From: Methanoculleus sp. UBA77
GTDB taxonomy: Archaea > Halobacteriota > Methanomicrobia > Methanomicrobiales > Methanoculleaceae
DNA: 9,055 bases
Assembly: GCA_002499455.1 (NCBI GenBank)
Contig: DALN01000008.1
Span: 1,446-10,500 of the forward strand
Direction: 5' to 3'
In this document: piece after piece, positions 1-5,434 of the stretch
How the letters are laid out: each line of letters opens with the position of its first letter
Numbering within the stretch: position 1 is the stretch's first letter
The notes under the pieces: model-generated
The model's input: the letters and a program-made list of their open reading frames with translations, nothing else
The model's database searches: none
What the model was told of the DNA's origin: nothing
Translations under genes and position numbers: made by a program

Positions 1-440
1 TACTCTCTCTGTTTTTTAGGATCGAGCCTTGCGACGGCATCCTCGACGGGGAGGACCAGGAGGAACGTCCGGTCGGGCCGTATCGACCATCCCTCGTGGA
101 TCTGGCGGAGCCAGAGGAGGGGGTCGGGGAGGATGCCGTCGAGGACGACCGGCTGGTAGGCGAACCGCGAGTCGGAGTAGCGATCGGATATGACGAGCCT
201 TCCATCATCGAGCGCCGGGCGGATCAGCGTATCGATATGTGCAGCATGGTCGGCGCAGAAGAGGAGCGCCTCCGTGATCGGGTCCATACGCTCCGCAACC
301 GCCCGCCGCACCGACTCCCCCACCCAGGTGGCGCCGGGCTCGCGGGTGAAGATAGGGTCAAGATCGGCGAGCAGTTCCCGGAGACGGGCAAGGAGGGTGC
401 TCTTGCCGCTCCCGTCGATCCCTTCTATCGTCACCAGCAC
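1..440 (-). CDS. tmk: Thymidylate kinase (dTMP kinase), C-terminus cut by the window edge
   Basis: This gene encodes dTMP kinase, the cytoplasmic enzyme that phosphorylates dTMP to dTDP with ATP in dTTP synthesis. 146 residues are visible; the rest lies left of the window. The N-terminus holds the P-loop GIDGSGKST (residues 7-15), followed by TREPG (32-36), the family's substrate-contacting motif, and DRYSDSRFAYQ (86-96), the DRY motif with the following Ser and Tyr-Gln. I chose the GTG start at 440 because it gives the family-typical N-terminus MLVTIEGIDGSGKST and follows a strong Shine-Dalgarno (GGAGGGG, about 6 nt upstream). GTG at 434 is a weaker alternative. The gene starts inside the 3' end of the HisA/F-like gene (10-bp overlap), so the two are probably co-transcribed and translationally coupled. 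Identification is secure from motifs; the missing C-terminus includes most of the LID region. Confidence 0.93.
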   Translation of the reverse strand, partial: MLVTIEGIDGSGKSTLLARLRELLADLDPIFTREPGATWVGESVRRAVAERMDPITEALLFCADHAAHIDTLIRPALDDGRLVISDRYSDSRFAYQPVVLDGILPDPLLWLRQIHEGWSIRPDRTFLLVLPVEDAVARLDPKKQRE

Positions 441-1114
441 GGGTGTCCCCTCCGGACCCACTCGAGGGGAACCGTGCCGCGGTGGACGGCGGTCGCGATG
501 ATCGCCCCGTCAAACCCGGTCTCCTCGAGGAGCCGGATATCGTCAACTCCGGCGACGCCGCCCCCGTAGATGAGGCGGCCGGGGTAGGACGCCCGCATCT
601 CCTCAAGGTTCTCCCGGACGAGTCCCTGCTCCGTTCCTACAGCGCCGATGTTGAGGATGATGCACCCCTCAAACGAGAACCCTGATGCCCGGGCGAGCAT
701 CTCCGCCGGCCGGATGCCCCAGGGGAGCACCCTGCCTCCCTTGATATCGATGCTGAGATAGCCCCCCCGGTATGCCGCGAGGTCTTCGATCGCCGCCGCA
801 CCCGTCTCGGTGCCGATGACCGGCATCACACCGGGGACTGCCGCGCACCCGGCGGGCGACCGGATGCCCCGGTCGAGGTAGCACCGTTCGACCCTGGCGG
901 CGCAACGCCCGACAAGGTCGTCCTGTGGGGTCCGGCCCTCGATGCTCTCGAGGTCCGCGATGTAGAGAAAGCGGGGCGCGAGGGCGGCGAGATACGCTTC
1001 CGGTTCTGCCGAGGGGGCAAGGCCCCAGGTGAGCGGCCGGTAGTCGGCGCGCATCCCGGACTTCCCGTGCACAACCTGGCCGCCTGCCAGATCGACTGCA
1101 AGAATCAGTTCCAT
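431..1114 (-). CDS. HisA/HisF-family TIM-barrel protein of unknown function
   Basis: This 227-residue protein is related to the histidine enzymes HisA and HisF but is probably not either. Visible family traits are the first strand ILAVDLAGGQVVHGKSG (residues 4-20) with Asp8, where HisA has its catalytic base; a second strand LSIDIKGG with another Asp; and the C-terminal phosphate-binding loops YGGGV and GAIIATAVHRG. It resembles the uncharacterised 'HisA/HisF-related' family that, from memory, is found in methanogens and in methylotrophs that use tetrahydromethanopterin. I placed the start at ATG 1114, which is preceded by GAGG and gives the usual barrel start. An ATG at 1150 would add 12 residues but lies 8 bp from the divergent mfnB start and inside a TATA-like stretch. 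The stop overlaps tmk, suggesting a shared transcript. Divergent placement against mfnB hints at C1-cofactor metabolism, but that is inference; a reaction cannot be assigned. Confidence 0.82.
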   Translation of the reverse strand: MELILAVDLAGGQVVHGKSGMRADYRPLTWGLAPSAEPEAYLAALAPRFLYIADLESIEGRTPQDDLVGRCAARVERCYLDRGIRSPAGCAAVPGVMPVIGTETGAAAIEDLAAYRGGYLSIDIKGGRVLPWGIRPAEMLARASGFSFEGCIILNIGAVGTEQGLVRENLEEMRASYPGRLIYGGGVAGVDDIRLLEETGFDGAIIATAVHRGTVPLEWVRRGHPCW

Positions 1115-1158
1115 GTCCTCAACGCAATCACTATTAGGGTGAAGGATCATTAATTTCT
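1115..1158. promoter_or_regulatory. Compact divergent promoter region between the HisA/F-like gene and mfnB
   Basis: Only 44 bp separate the two divergent start codons. AT-rich stretches suit archaeal TATA boxes: AATTAATG read on the minus strand (about 1148-1155) would put transcription about 25 bp downstream, just before ATG 1114. CTATTAG on the plus strand (1131-1137) would give a nearly leaderless mfnB transcript. GGTGA at 1138-1142 is too far from ATG 1159 to be a normal ribosome-binding site, which agrees with leaderless initiation. This rests on spacing and base composition only. Confidence 0.35.
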
Positions 1159-1848
1159 ATGCAATTACTCGTCAGTCCGAGCAGCATTGAGGAGGCAAGA
1201 AGCTCGCTTTCCGCTGACATCATCGACGTAAAGAAACCCTCAGAGGGCTCGCTGGGTGCGAATTTTCCCTGGGTCATACGGGAGATCAAGAAGATCGCCG
1301 GCAACAAGCCTGTCAGCGCTGCAATAGGGGACAATGAGTATAAGCCAGGTACTGCAGCTCTTTCTGCCTACGGCGCTGCTCATGCGGGCGCTGATTATAT
1401 CAAGGTCGGCCTGATGTTCGACGGAGCCGATCGTGCCCGCGACGTTATCGAGGCCGTGACGACGGCGGTGAAGGAAGAATTCCCCGAAAAGTACGTCGTT
1501 ATCGCCGCTTACGCCGATTTTGAGAGGATGGGGACGATCTCGCCCTTCGCGATCAGTTCGCTGGTTGCGGATGCCGGGGCCGATATCGCCATGATCGACA
1601 CCGGGATTAAAGATGGGAAGAGTCTCTTTGACTTCATGGATGAGGAGAGCCTGAACCGCTTTGTCGGGCAGAACCGGGAACTCGGGCTGCAGACGGCCCT
1701 TGCCGGTTCGCTGAAGTTCGAGGACCTCGATGCCTTGAAGCGCATCGATCCCGAGATCATCGGTGTCCGGGGGATGGTCTGCGGTGGCGACCGGTCAACC
1801 CGGGTCCGGGCGGAACTGGTGGAGAAAGCAATGACGATGCTCAGGTGA
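1159..1848 (+). CDS. mfnB: (5-formylfuran-3-yl)methyl phosphate synthase, methanofuran biosynthesis
   Basis: MfnB (formerly DUF556) makes 4-(hydroxymethyl)-2-furancarboxaldehyde phosphate from two glyceraldehyde-3-phosphate molecules. This forms the furan ring of methanofuran, the C1 carrier of the first step of methanogenesis from CO2. The 229-residue length matches the family (about 235 in Methanocaldococcus jannaschii). The N-terminal signature DIIDVKKPSEGSLGANFPWV (residues 20-39) holds the probable Schiff-base lysine Lys25, matching Lys27 of the M. jannaschii enzyme. A second lysine sits in DYIKVGL (Lys82), and IDTGIKDGKS supplies Asp147 and Lys151, which fit other active-site residues of the family. 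The fold is a TIM barrel without membrane segments. guaB begins 3 nt after the stop codon, so the two should share a transcript. No clear Shine-Dalgarno sits close to the ATG, consistent with a short leader or leaderless message. Confidence 0.94.
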   Translation: MQLLVSPSSIEEARSSLSADIIDVKKPSEGSLGANFPWVIREIKKIAGNKPVSAAIGDNEYKPGTAALSAYGAAHAGADYIKVGLMFDGADRARDVIEAVTTAVKEEFPEKYVVIAAYADFERMGTISPFAISSLVADAGADIAMIDTGIKDGKSLFDFMDEESLNRFVGQNRELGLQTALAGSLKFEDLDALKRIDPEIIGVRGMVCGGDRSTRVRAELVEKAMTMLR

Positions 1849-1851
1849 CGT

Positions 1852-3318
1852 ATGTATACCGAAAAGATGCAGATGGAGACGACGTTCACGTTTGACGATG
1901 TGCTGCTTGAGCCCGCGGAGTCATGGGTCGAGCCCAATGAGGCCGACGTCAGGTCGCGGTTCTCGCGGAACATTCCCCTGACCATCCCTCTCGTGAGCGC
2001 CGCGATGGATACGGTGACCGAGTCGGTGATGGCGATAGCGATGGCCCGGGAGGGCGGTATCGGTGTCATCCACCGGAATATGACCGCGGAGCATGAAGTC
2101 GCCGAGGTCCAGGTCGTCAAGCAGGCCGAGGACCTGATCGAGCGCGAGGTCGTGGCTGTCGGACCTGAGTCCACGGTTACCGATGTGGAACGGGTCATGA
2201 GGCAGTATGGTATCGGCGGCGTGCCGGTCATCGAAGACGGCAAGGTCATCGGTATCGTCAGCCGCAGGGATATCAGGGCAATCCTCCCCCGGCGCGGCGA
2301 GGCGAAGATCACCGAATACATGACCAAAAAACTGATCACGGCCTCCGAAAGCGTTACCGTCGAGGATGCGCTCGAGACCATGTATGCAAACAAGGTCGAG
2401 CGCCTTCCGGTTGTCGACGGAGCGGGATGCCTGGTCGGCATCATCACGATGCGCGACATCCTCGAGAAGAGGCAGTATCCCCACGCGAACCGCGATGCGA
2501 ACGGGAAACTCCGGGTCGCCGCCTCGGTGGGCCCCTTCGACTTCAAGCGGGCCATGATGCTCGTTGAGGCGGGTGCCGACGCGCTGGTGGTGGACTGTGC
2601 CCACGGCCACAACATGAACGTCGTCAAATCGGTCCGGGATATCAAGGCGAGCGTCGCCGTCGACGTGGTAGCCGGGAACATCGCGACGAAGCAGGCGGCC
2701 GCAACCCTCATCGACACCGTCGACGGGCTGAAGGTGGGCATCGGGCCGGGCTCCATCTGCACGACGAGGATCGTCGCGGGCGTGGGCGTCCCGCAGGTCT
2801 CTGCGATTGCAAACGTCGCCGAGGTGGCGCACGGTCTCGGCGTCCCGGTGATCGCGGACGGCGGTATCCGCTACTCGGGGGATATCGCGAAGGCCATCGC
2901 CGCAGGCGCGGACAGTATCATGGCGGGCAGCCTCTTTGCCGGGACAGATGAGGCGCCGGGAAGGGTTACGACGATCAAGGGCCGGCGCTACAAGCAGTAC
3001 CGGGGCATGGGCTCGCTCGGCGTCATGAGCAGCGGGGAGTCGAGCGACCGCTACTTCCAGAAGAAGGAGATCGGGAAGACCAAGTTCGTCCCCGAAGGCG
3101 TCGAAGGGGTCACGCCCTACGTCGGCAGGGTCTCCGACGTCATCTACCAGCTCGTCGGCGGCCTGAAGTCCGCGATGGGCTACACCGGTTCAAAGACGAT
3201 AGCGGATCTGAAGAAGAACGGTAAATTCCTCAGGATAACGGCTGCGGGGTATGGCGAGAGCCATCCGCACAACATCATGATCACCGATGAGGCGCCCAAC
3301 TACCGCCTCTTCGAGTAA
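1852..3318 (+). CDS. guaB: Inosine-5'-monophosphate dehydrogenase
   Basis: GuaB oxidises IMP to XMP with NAD+, the committed step of GMP synthesis. The 488-residue length is normal for the full enzyme. The barrel begins with TFTFDDVLLEP (residues 11-21). A tandem CBS pair (about 101-145 and 157-207) interrupts the barrel after its second helix; this is the Bateman module that binds adenine or guanine nucleotides in many IMPDHs. Catalytic features are Asp248 in VVDCAHG, the active-site loop GPGSICTTR with nucleophile Cys303, Asp336 in IADGGIR, and the flap with Arg400-Tyr401. ATG 1852 was chosen because AGGTGA just before it, overlapping the mfnB stop, can act as a Shine-Dalgarno. The N-terminus then carries about seven extra residues, and ATGs at 1867 or 1873 are possible. 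It is co-transcribed with mfnB. A T-rich stretch follows the stop codon. Identification is certain. Confidence 0.97.
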   Translation: MYTEKMQMETTFTFDDVLLEPAESWVEPNEADVRSRFSRNIPLTIPLVSAAMDTVTESVMAIAMAREGGIGVIHRNMTAEHEVAEVQVVKQAEDLIEREVVAVGPESTVTDVERVMRQYGIGGVPVIEDGKVIGIVSRRDIRAILPRRGEAKITEYMTKKLITASESVTVEDALETMYANKVERLPVVDGAGCLVGIITMRDILEKRQYPHANRDANGKLRVAASVGPFDFKRAMMLVEAGADALVVDCAHGHNMNVVKSVRDIKASVAVDVVAGNIATKQAAATLIDTVDGLKVGIGPGSICTTRIVAGVGVPQVSAIANVAEVAHGLGVPVIADGGIRYSGDIAKAIAAGADSIMAGSLFAGTDEAPGRVTTIKGRRYKQYRGMGSLGVMSSGESSDRYFQKKEIGKTKFVPEGVEGVTPYVGRVSDVIYQLVGGLKSAMGYTGSKTIADLKKNGKFLRITAAGYGESHPHNIMITDEAPNYRLFE

Positions 3319-3320
3319 AC

Positions 3321-3350
3321 TTTTTTATACTGCGGTCACTAACATTTAGT
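3321..3350 (+). promoter_or_regulatory. TATA box and palindromic operator before the ArsR-type regulator; T6 may also end guaB
   Basis: The 36 bp between guaB and the regulator contain a T6 run merging into the TATA-like TTTTTATAC (3322-3330). Transcription would start about 25 bp downstream, close to ATG 3355, giving an almost leaderless message. Between the TATA box and the start codon lies the perfect 13-bp inverted repeat ACTAA-cat-TTAGT (3338-3350). A repressor bound there would cover the transcription start, the arrangement expected for autoregulation by the winged-helix protein encoded immediately downstream. The T run could also terminate guaB transcription. The palindrome is directly visible; its function is inferred. 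Confidence 0.55.
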
Positions 3351-3354
3351 AAAC

Positions 3355-3981
3355 ATGCTTGAGGGGAGCGAGGTTTCCCGTCTCCTTGATATCCTGGGAA
3401 ACCGGAACAGGCGGCGAATAATAGAACTGCTGAGACAGAAGCCGTGCTTTGTGACTGAGATCTCCGAGCGCCTGGTGCTCAGTCCGAAGGCGGTGATCGA
3501 GCATCTGCAGATGATGGAGCGCGAGGAACTCCTCATCTCCTGCCTGGACGAGCGCAGGCGAAAGTATTACTACCTCTCCCATGACATCAATGTCATCGTA
3601 AACCTGCAGAAGCAGGATGGGGTTACGCTTCCCTCCGTTGAAGAGGACCAGAGGGCAAGATTCACGAGGAATCTCGCGGCGCTCAGGAGGATGGTCCGGG
3701 CCCGTGAGGAACTCCTCGAGAACCTCGAACAACTGGAGCGGGAGATTGAATCGAGATTCTCCGAGATCATGCGGACGAGGGAGGTCGTCGCCGTCGACGA
3801 CAGGGATATGGACGCCATCCTTCTCCCGCTCTCCCACGTCGACCTGACCCTCGCTGAACTCGAGGAAGTGAGCAGCCTGTCCACGGATGAGCTGAAACAG
3901 AGACTGGGCAACCTCATGCATATGGGGTTTGTCGAGCGAGTCAACGACAGATACCGGATACGTGGTACATATGGCGAATAA
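3355..3981 (+). CDS. ArsR-type winged-helix transcriptional regulator, Phr-like
   Basis: A cytoplasmic DNA-binding regulator of 208 residues. Residues 7-75 form an ArsR-type winged helix: LLDILGNRNRRRIIELL is the first helix pair, PCFVTEISERLVLSPKAVIE the helix-turn-helix, and DERRRKYYYLS the wing. Residues about 100-142 are a charged, Leu-rich coiled coil likely to dimerise. Residues about 163-206 look like a second small helix-turn-helix (LTLAELEEVSSLSTDELKQR and following). The N-terminal pattern closely resembles Phr, the euryarchaeal heat-shock regulator of Pyrococcus, which has PYFVSELS where this protein has PCFVTEIS; the C-terminal half differs. The redox regulator SurR is a distant relative, but its CxxC is absent here (Cys31 stands alone at that site). 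The next gene overlaps by 11 bp and encodes an Hsp20-like protein, which supports a stress role. An upstream palindrome suggests autoregulation. The regulator family is well supported; the specific signal is unknown. Confidence 0.85.
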   Translation: MLEGSEVSRLLDILGNRNRRRIIELLRQKPCFVTEISERLVLSPKAVIEHLQMMEREELLISCLDERRRKYYYLSHDINVIVNLQKQDGVTLPSVEEDQRARFTRNLAALRRMVRAREELLENLEQLEREIESRFSEIMRTREVVAVDDRDMDAILLPLSHVDLTLAELEEVSSLSTDELKQRLGNLMHMGFVERVNDRYRIRGTYGE

Positions 3982-4387
3982 TCCATACGACGAGATGTTT
4001 AAGAATATCGCGCGGCTGATGGAGCGGATCTTGAGCGAGATGCCCCTCCAGGACCCGAAGATCATCGGGTTCACCATCATCAGCGGCTCCCCCGAGGGTG
4101 CCTACCCCGACCTCTCCGAGGCGGACGAGGAGGGCTCCGACGTTGAGGTGGTCGAGGGGGACGACTGCATCTACATCACCGCGGTGGTGGATGCCCGCGC
4201 AAAGGGTGCCCCGTACGTCACCTTCCATAACGACTCCGTAACCCTCTGCACCGGGGGCGACGAGGAGACGGTCATCGACCTCGACTGCGAGATCGATATC
4301 ATGCACAGTTTCTACAACGTGCAGCACGGCGTCATCGACGCCGTCTGCCGGAAGAAGAAAGCACTCGATGAGATGGTCCCCTCCTGA
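3971..4387 (+). CDS. Divergent Hsp20/alpha-crystallin-like protein
   Basis: A 138-residue acidic soluble protein. An N-terminal amphipathic helix, MFKNIARLMERILSEM (residues 9-24), is followed by a short strand IIGFTII and an acidic linker. A beta-rich domain (about 57-129) has the strand order of an alpha-crystallin domain. It can be aligned by eye with the Hsp20 at 7269-7721: both have an N-terminal helix with L/M-x-R/K-L/I repeats, a GF-x-I strand, an E-V/M...DD...I/V start, and a matching late segment (SFYNVQHGVIDAVCRKK here, SNYKHGVLEVKFSRGK there). It lacks the C-terminal I-x-I motif used for oligomer assembly and has a weak PGV-like loop (VVDARAKGAP). ATG 3971 was chosen because it starts at the conserved helix and overlaps the regulator stop by 11 bp, implying translational coupling. 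Functions could include a client-binding co-chaperone or a ligand of the regulator; neither is shown by sequence. Confidence 0.72.
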   Translation: MANNPYDEMFKNIARLMERILSEMPLQDPKIIGFTIISGSPEGAYPDLSEADEEGSDVEVVEGDDCIYITAVVDARAKGAPYVTFHNDSVTLCTGGDEETVIDLDCEIDIMHSFYNVQHGVIDAVCRKKKALDEMVPS

Positions 4388-4544
4388 AGGGTGGGACGCA
4401 CATCTCCCTTCGCTCTTTTACGAAACTCGCAGGCCCGAAGGGATCTCTCCCGGCGGGCGCGGTCAGGCCGGGCAGGGTGGTCCCCTGCACGGGGATGCCT
4501 GGCGCTATGATCTCAAAATCCTGGATGCCAAAAAAAGAGAAGCC
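4388..4544. terminator. Convergent intergenic region with inverted repeat and poly-T for the minus strand
   Basis: This 157-bp region separates two converging genes. TCCCTTCG (4405-4412) pairs with CGAAGGGA (4436-4443), an 8-bp perfect stem with a 23-nt loop containing T4, which could end the plus-strand unit. The A7 run at 4530-4536 reads as T7 on the minus strand, 9 nt after the winged-helix gene's stop, and fits an archaeal poly-T terminator. A small CCCC/GGGG stem (4482-4494) lies between them. No gene was recognised here. Confidence 0.5.
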
Positions 4545-4886
4545 CTACTCCTGATACTCTTCAAGAGCAAGCTGGTACATCCAGTCAAGGAGGAGTGCGC
4601 ACTCTTCCGGGGCACACTCCTGATCGCACCCGATGCACGGGAGGATCTCTCCGCCGGCAAGGATGACGCAGGGGTCGATCGCCTGCTTCTTTGCCCGGAG
4701 AAGATACGTCTTGATGCCGTCGCTGCGGAACTCGATGCGCTCGATCAGCCCGGCGTCCAGCAGCCGCTTCACAATCCTTGAGCACTTTCTGCTGTCGATA
4801 TCAAGAAGTTTCCAGAGCTCACTCTGGAGGACTCCCTGGCGATGGGACTGGATGACCTTGAGTGCTTCTTCCTCCTGGTCAGGCAT
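4545..4886 (-). CDS. Small winged-helix protein with Cys4 tail, TFE-beta/RPC34-like
   Basis: A 113-residue protein. Residues about 6-65 form a winged helix: ALKVIQSHRQGVLQSELWKL, then IDSRKCSRIVKRLLDAGLIER as recognition helix, then a short wing. The C-terminal tail contains C84-x2-C87-x3-C91-x4-C96 followed by a Leu-rich helix with Trp102 (LLLDWMYQL). From memory, archaeal TFE-beta and eukaryotic Pol III subunit RPC34/39 end in a winged helix plus a C-x2-C...C...C-x-W type cubane Fe-S tail, with Pro before the first Cys as here (PC-x2-C). The protein could therefore be a minimal TFE-beta-like factor, or a separate wHTH regulator with a Zn or Fe-S site. ATG 4886 is 5 nt downstream of the LSm stop, so the two are almost certainly co-transcribed. 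No strong Shine-Dalgarno is visible. The winged helix is well supported; the TFE-beta link is inference. Confidence 0.8.
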   Translation of the reverse strand: MPDQEEEALKVIQSHRQGVLQSELWKLLDIDSRKCSRIVKRLLDAGLIERIEFRSDGIKTYLLRAKKQAIDPCVILAGGEILPCIGCDQECAPEECALLLDWMYQLALEEYQE

Positions 4887-4891
4887 GGCTA

Positions 4892-5128
4892 TCAGAGCAG
4901 AGGCGCAATGGTCAGGATGTTGTTACCCCGGATAACGACGGTTCCCAGAGTGCGGCCCCGCTGATCGCCGGTATACTCGGTGGTCTCGTCCATGTGCAGG
5001 TTTAAGTGTTCGTCCACTGCCACAAGCCTGCCCTGGAGTTTCCTGCCGTCATCCTTGATCTCAACGACAATTTTAGAGTCAACGAGTGAAAAAACCTTCT
5101 TTACGGGGAGTACAATGCCGTTAACCAT
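4892..5128 (-). CDS. Archaeal LSm (Sm-like) RNA-binding protein
   Basis: A 78-residue single-domain LSm protein, the size typical of archaeal Sm1 proteins that assemble into heptameric (sometimes hexameric) rings binding U-rich RNA. Sm1 spans about residues 19-52 (KIVVEIKDDGRKLQGRLVAV and on), with the RNA-binding D-x-H-x-N at Asp39, His41 and Asn43. Sm2 is LGTVVIRGNNILTIAP (61-76), with Arg67-Gly68-Asn69-Asn70 replacing the classical RGDN. It is the first gene of a minus-strand pair with the winged-helix Cys4 protein 5 nt downstream. ATG 5128 gives a normal N-terminus. ATATAA lies only 7-12 nt upstream, too close to be this gene's TATA box; CTTAATGC (5160-5153 on the minus strand) is better placed and would give a nearly leaderless transcript. 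The family call is secure; its RNA partners are unknown. Confidence 0.95.
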   Translation of the reverse strand: MVNGIVLPVKKVFSLVDSKIVVEIKDDGRKLQGRLVAVDEHLNLHMDETTEYTGDQRGRTLGTVVIRGNNILTIAPLL

Positions 5129-5174
5129 CTGTTCTTATATGGTTACCTTCAGGCATTAAGGTTTCTGTGGACGA

Positions 5175-5218
5175 CCACTGACCGCTGCAGTGCCTGATGG
5201 CACTGCAACGGCCAGTGG
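5175..5218. repeat. 44-bp near-perfect hairpin 1
   Basis: The arms are CCACTG-a-CCG-c-TGCAGTGCC and GGCACTGCA-a-CGG-c-CAGTGG around a TGAT loop. Eighteen pairs form, broken by two symmetric single mismatches. It reads as a stem-loop on either strand. It lies 46 bp upstream of the LSm start and is followed 5 bp later by a second hairpin. It has no T-run, so it is not an ordinary terminator. Confidence 0.8.
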
Positions 5219-5223
5219 GAGTC

Positions 5224-5243
5224 GCGGCACCGCCAGGTGCCGC
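5224..5243. repeat. Perfect 8-bp hairpin 2
   Basis: GCGGCACC and GGTGCCGC enclose a GCCA tetraloop. The flanks AGTC (5220-5223) and GACT (5248-5251) can extend the stem across a 4-nt bulge. Together with hairpin 1 it makes a compact double stem-loop over about 75 bp. Both arms contain GGCAC or its complement, but the hairpins are not copies of one another. Confidence 0.75.
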
Positions 5244-5423
5244 TGACGACTGGTGGCCTGCCCATAGACGAGACCACCGACTATACCGGATGCCACGGTG
5301 TCATAGCATTGCAGGATGCCGACTGCCGGCCACTACGGTAACCGCAGAGGTGCCGCCGCCGACCCATGACATCACGCACCACCTGTATCGCGAGTGGCCG
5401 ATATGCGGCCGACCGGGAGTTCG

Positions 5424-5430
5424 AAAAAAA
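5424..5430 (-). terminator. Poly-T terminator of the FBP aldolase/phosphatase gene
   Basis: An A7 run on the plus strand reads as T7 on the minus strand, 4 nt after the stop codon at 5435. Archaeal transcription commonly ends at such T-runs without a required hairpin. Confidence 0.55.
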
Positions 5431-5434
5431 GAGA

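Larger units (their letters stand above)
5129..5434. other. Gene-free stretch rich in RNA-like secondary structure
   Basis: No convincing gene was found in these 306 bp; the open frames on either strand look like chance products. The left 30 bp should hold the LSm promoter. The central part contains two strong tandem hairpins (listed separately), then weaker stems: GGTGG/CCACC (5252-5256 with 5274-5278), GCAT/ATGC (5306-5309 with 5316-5319), and the near-palindrome ATGCCACGGTGTCAT (5290-5304). The right end is the poly-T terminator of the FBP gene. It may encode a structured RNA or be a mobile palindromic element; the sequence alone does not decide. Confidence 0.6.

Noticed and set aside
431..1114. 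Assignment of the HisA/F-like protein as HisA of histidine biosynthesis
   Set aside because: Motifs around the substrate loops differ from HisA (for example AGGQVVHGKSG at the first loop) and no histidine genes are nearby.
1509..2762. 417-codon open frame antisense to guaB and mfnB
   Set aside because: It is Ser/Thr/Arg-rich with no domain and lies opposite two certain genes; it is a shadow of GC-biased codons.
3355..3981. Assignment of the regulator as SurR
   Set aside because: SurR carries a redox CxxC near its N-terminus; here only a single Cys is present at that region and the operator differs from GTT-n3-AAC.
5135..5140. TATA box (ATATAA on the minus strand) for LSm
   Set aside because: It is only 7-12 nt before the start codon; transcription would begin inside the gene, which has no good later start.
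5175..5251. CRISPR repeat or rho-independent terminator
   Set aside because: The hairpins are not copies of each other, there are no regularly spaced repeats with unique spacers, and no T-run follows on either strand.
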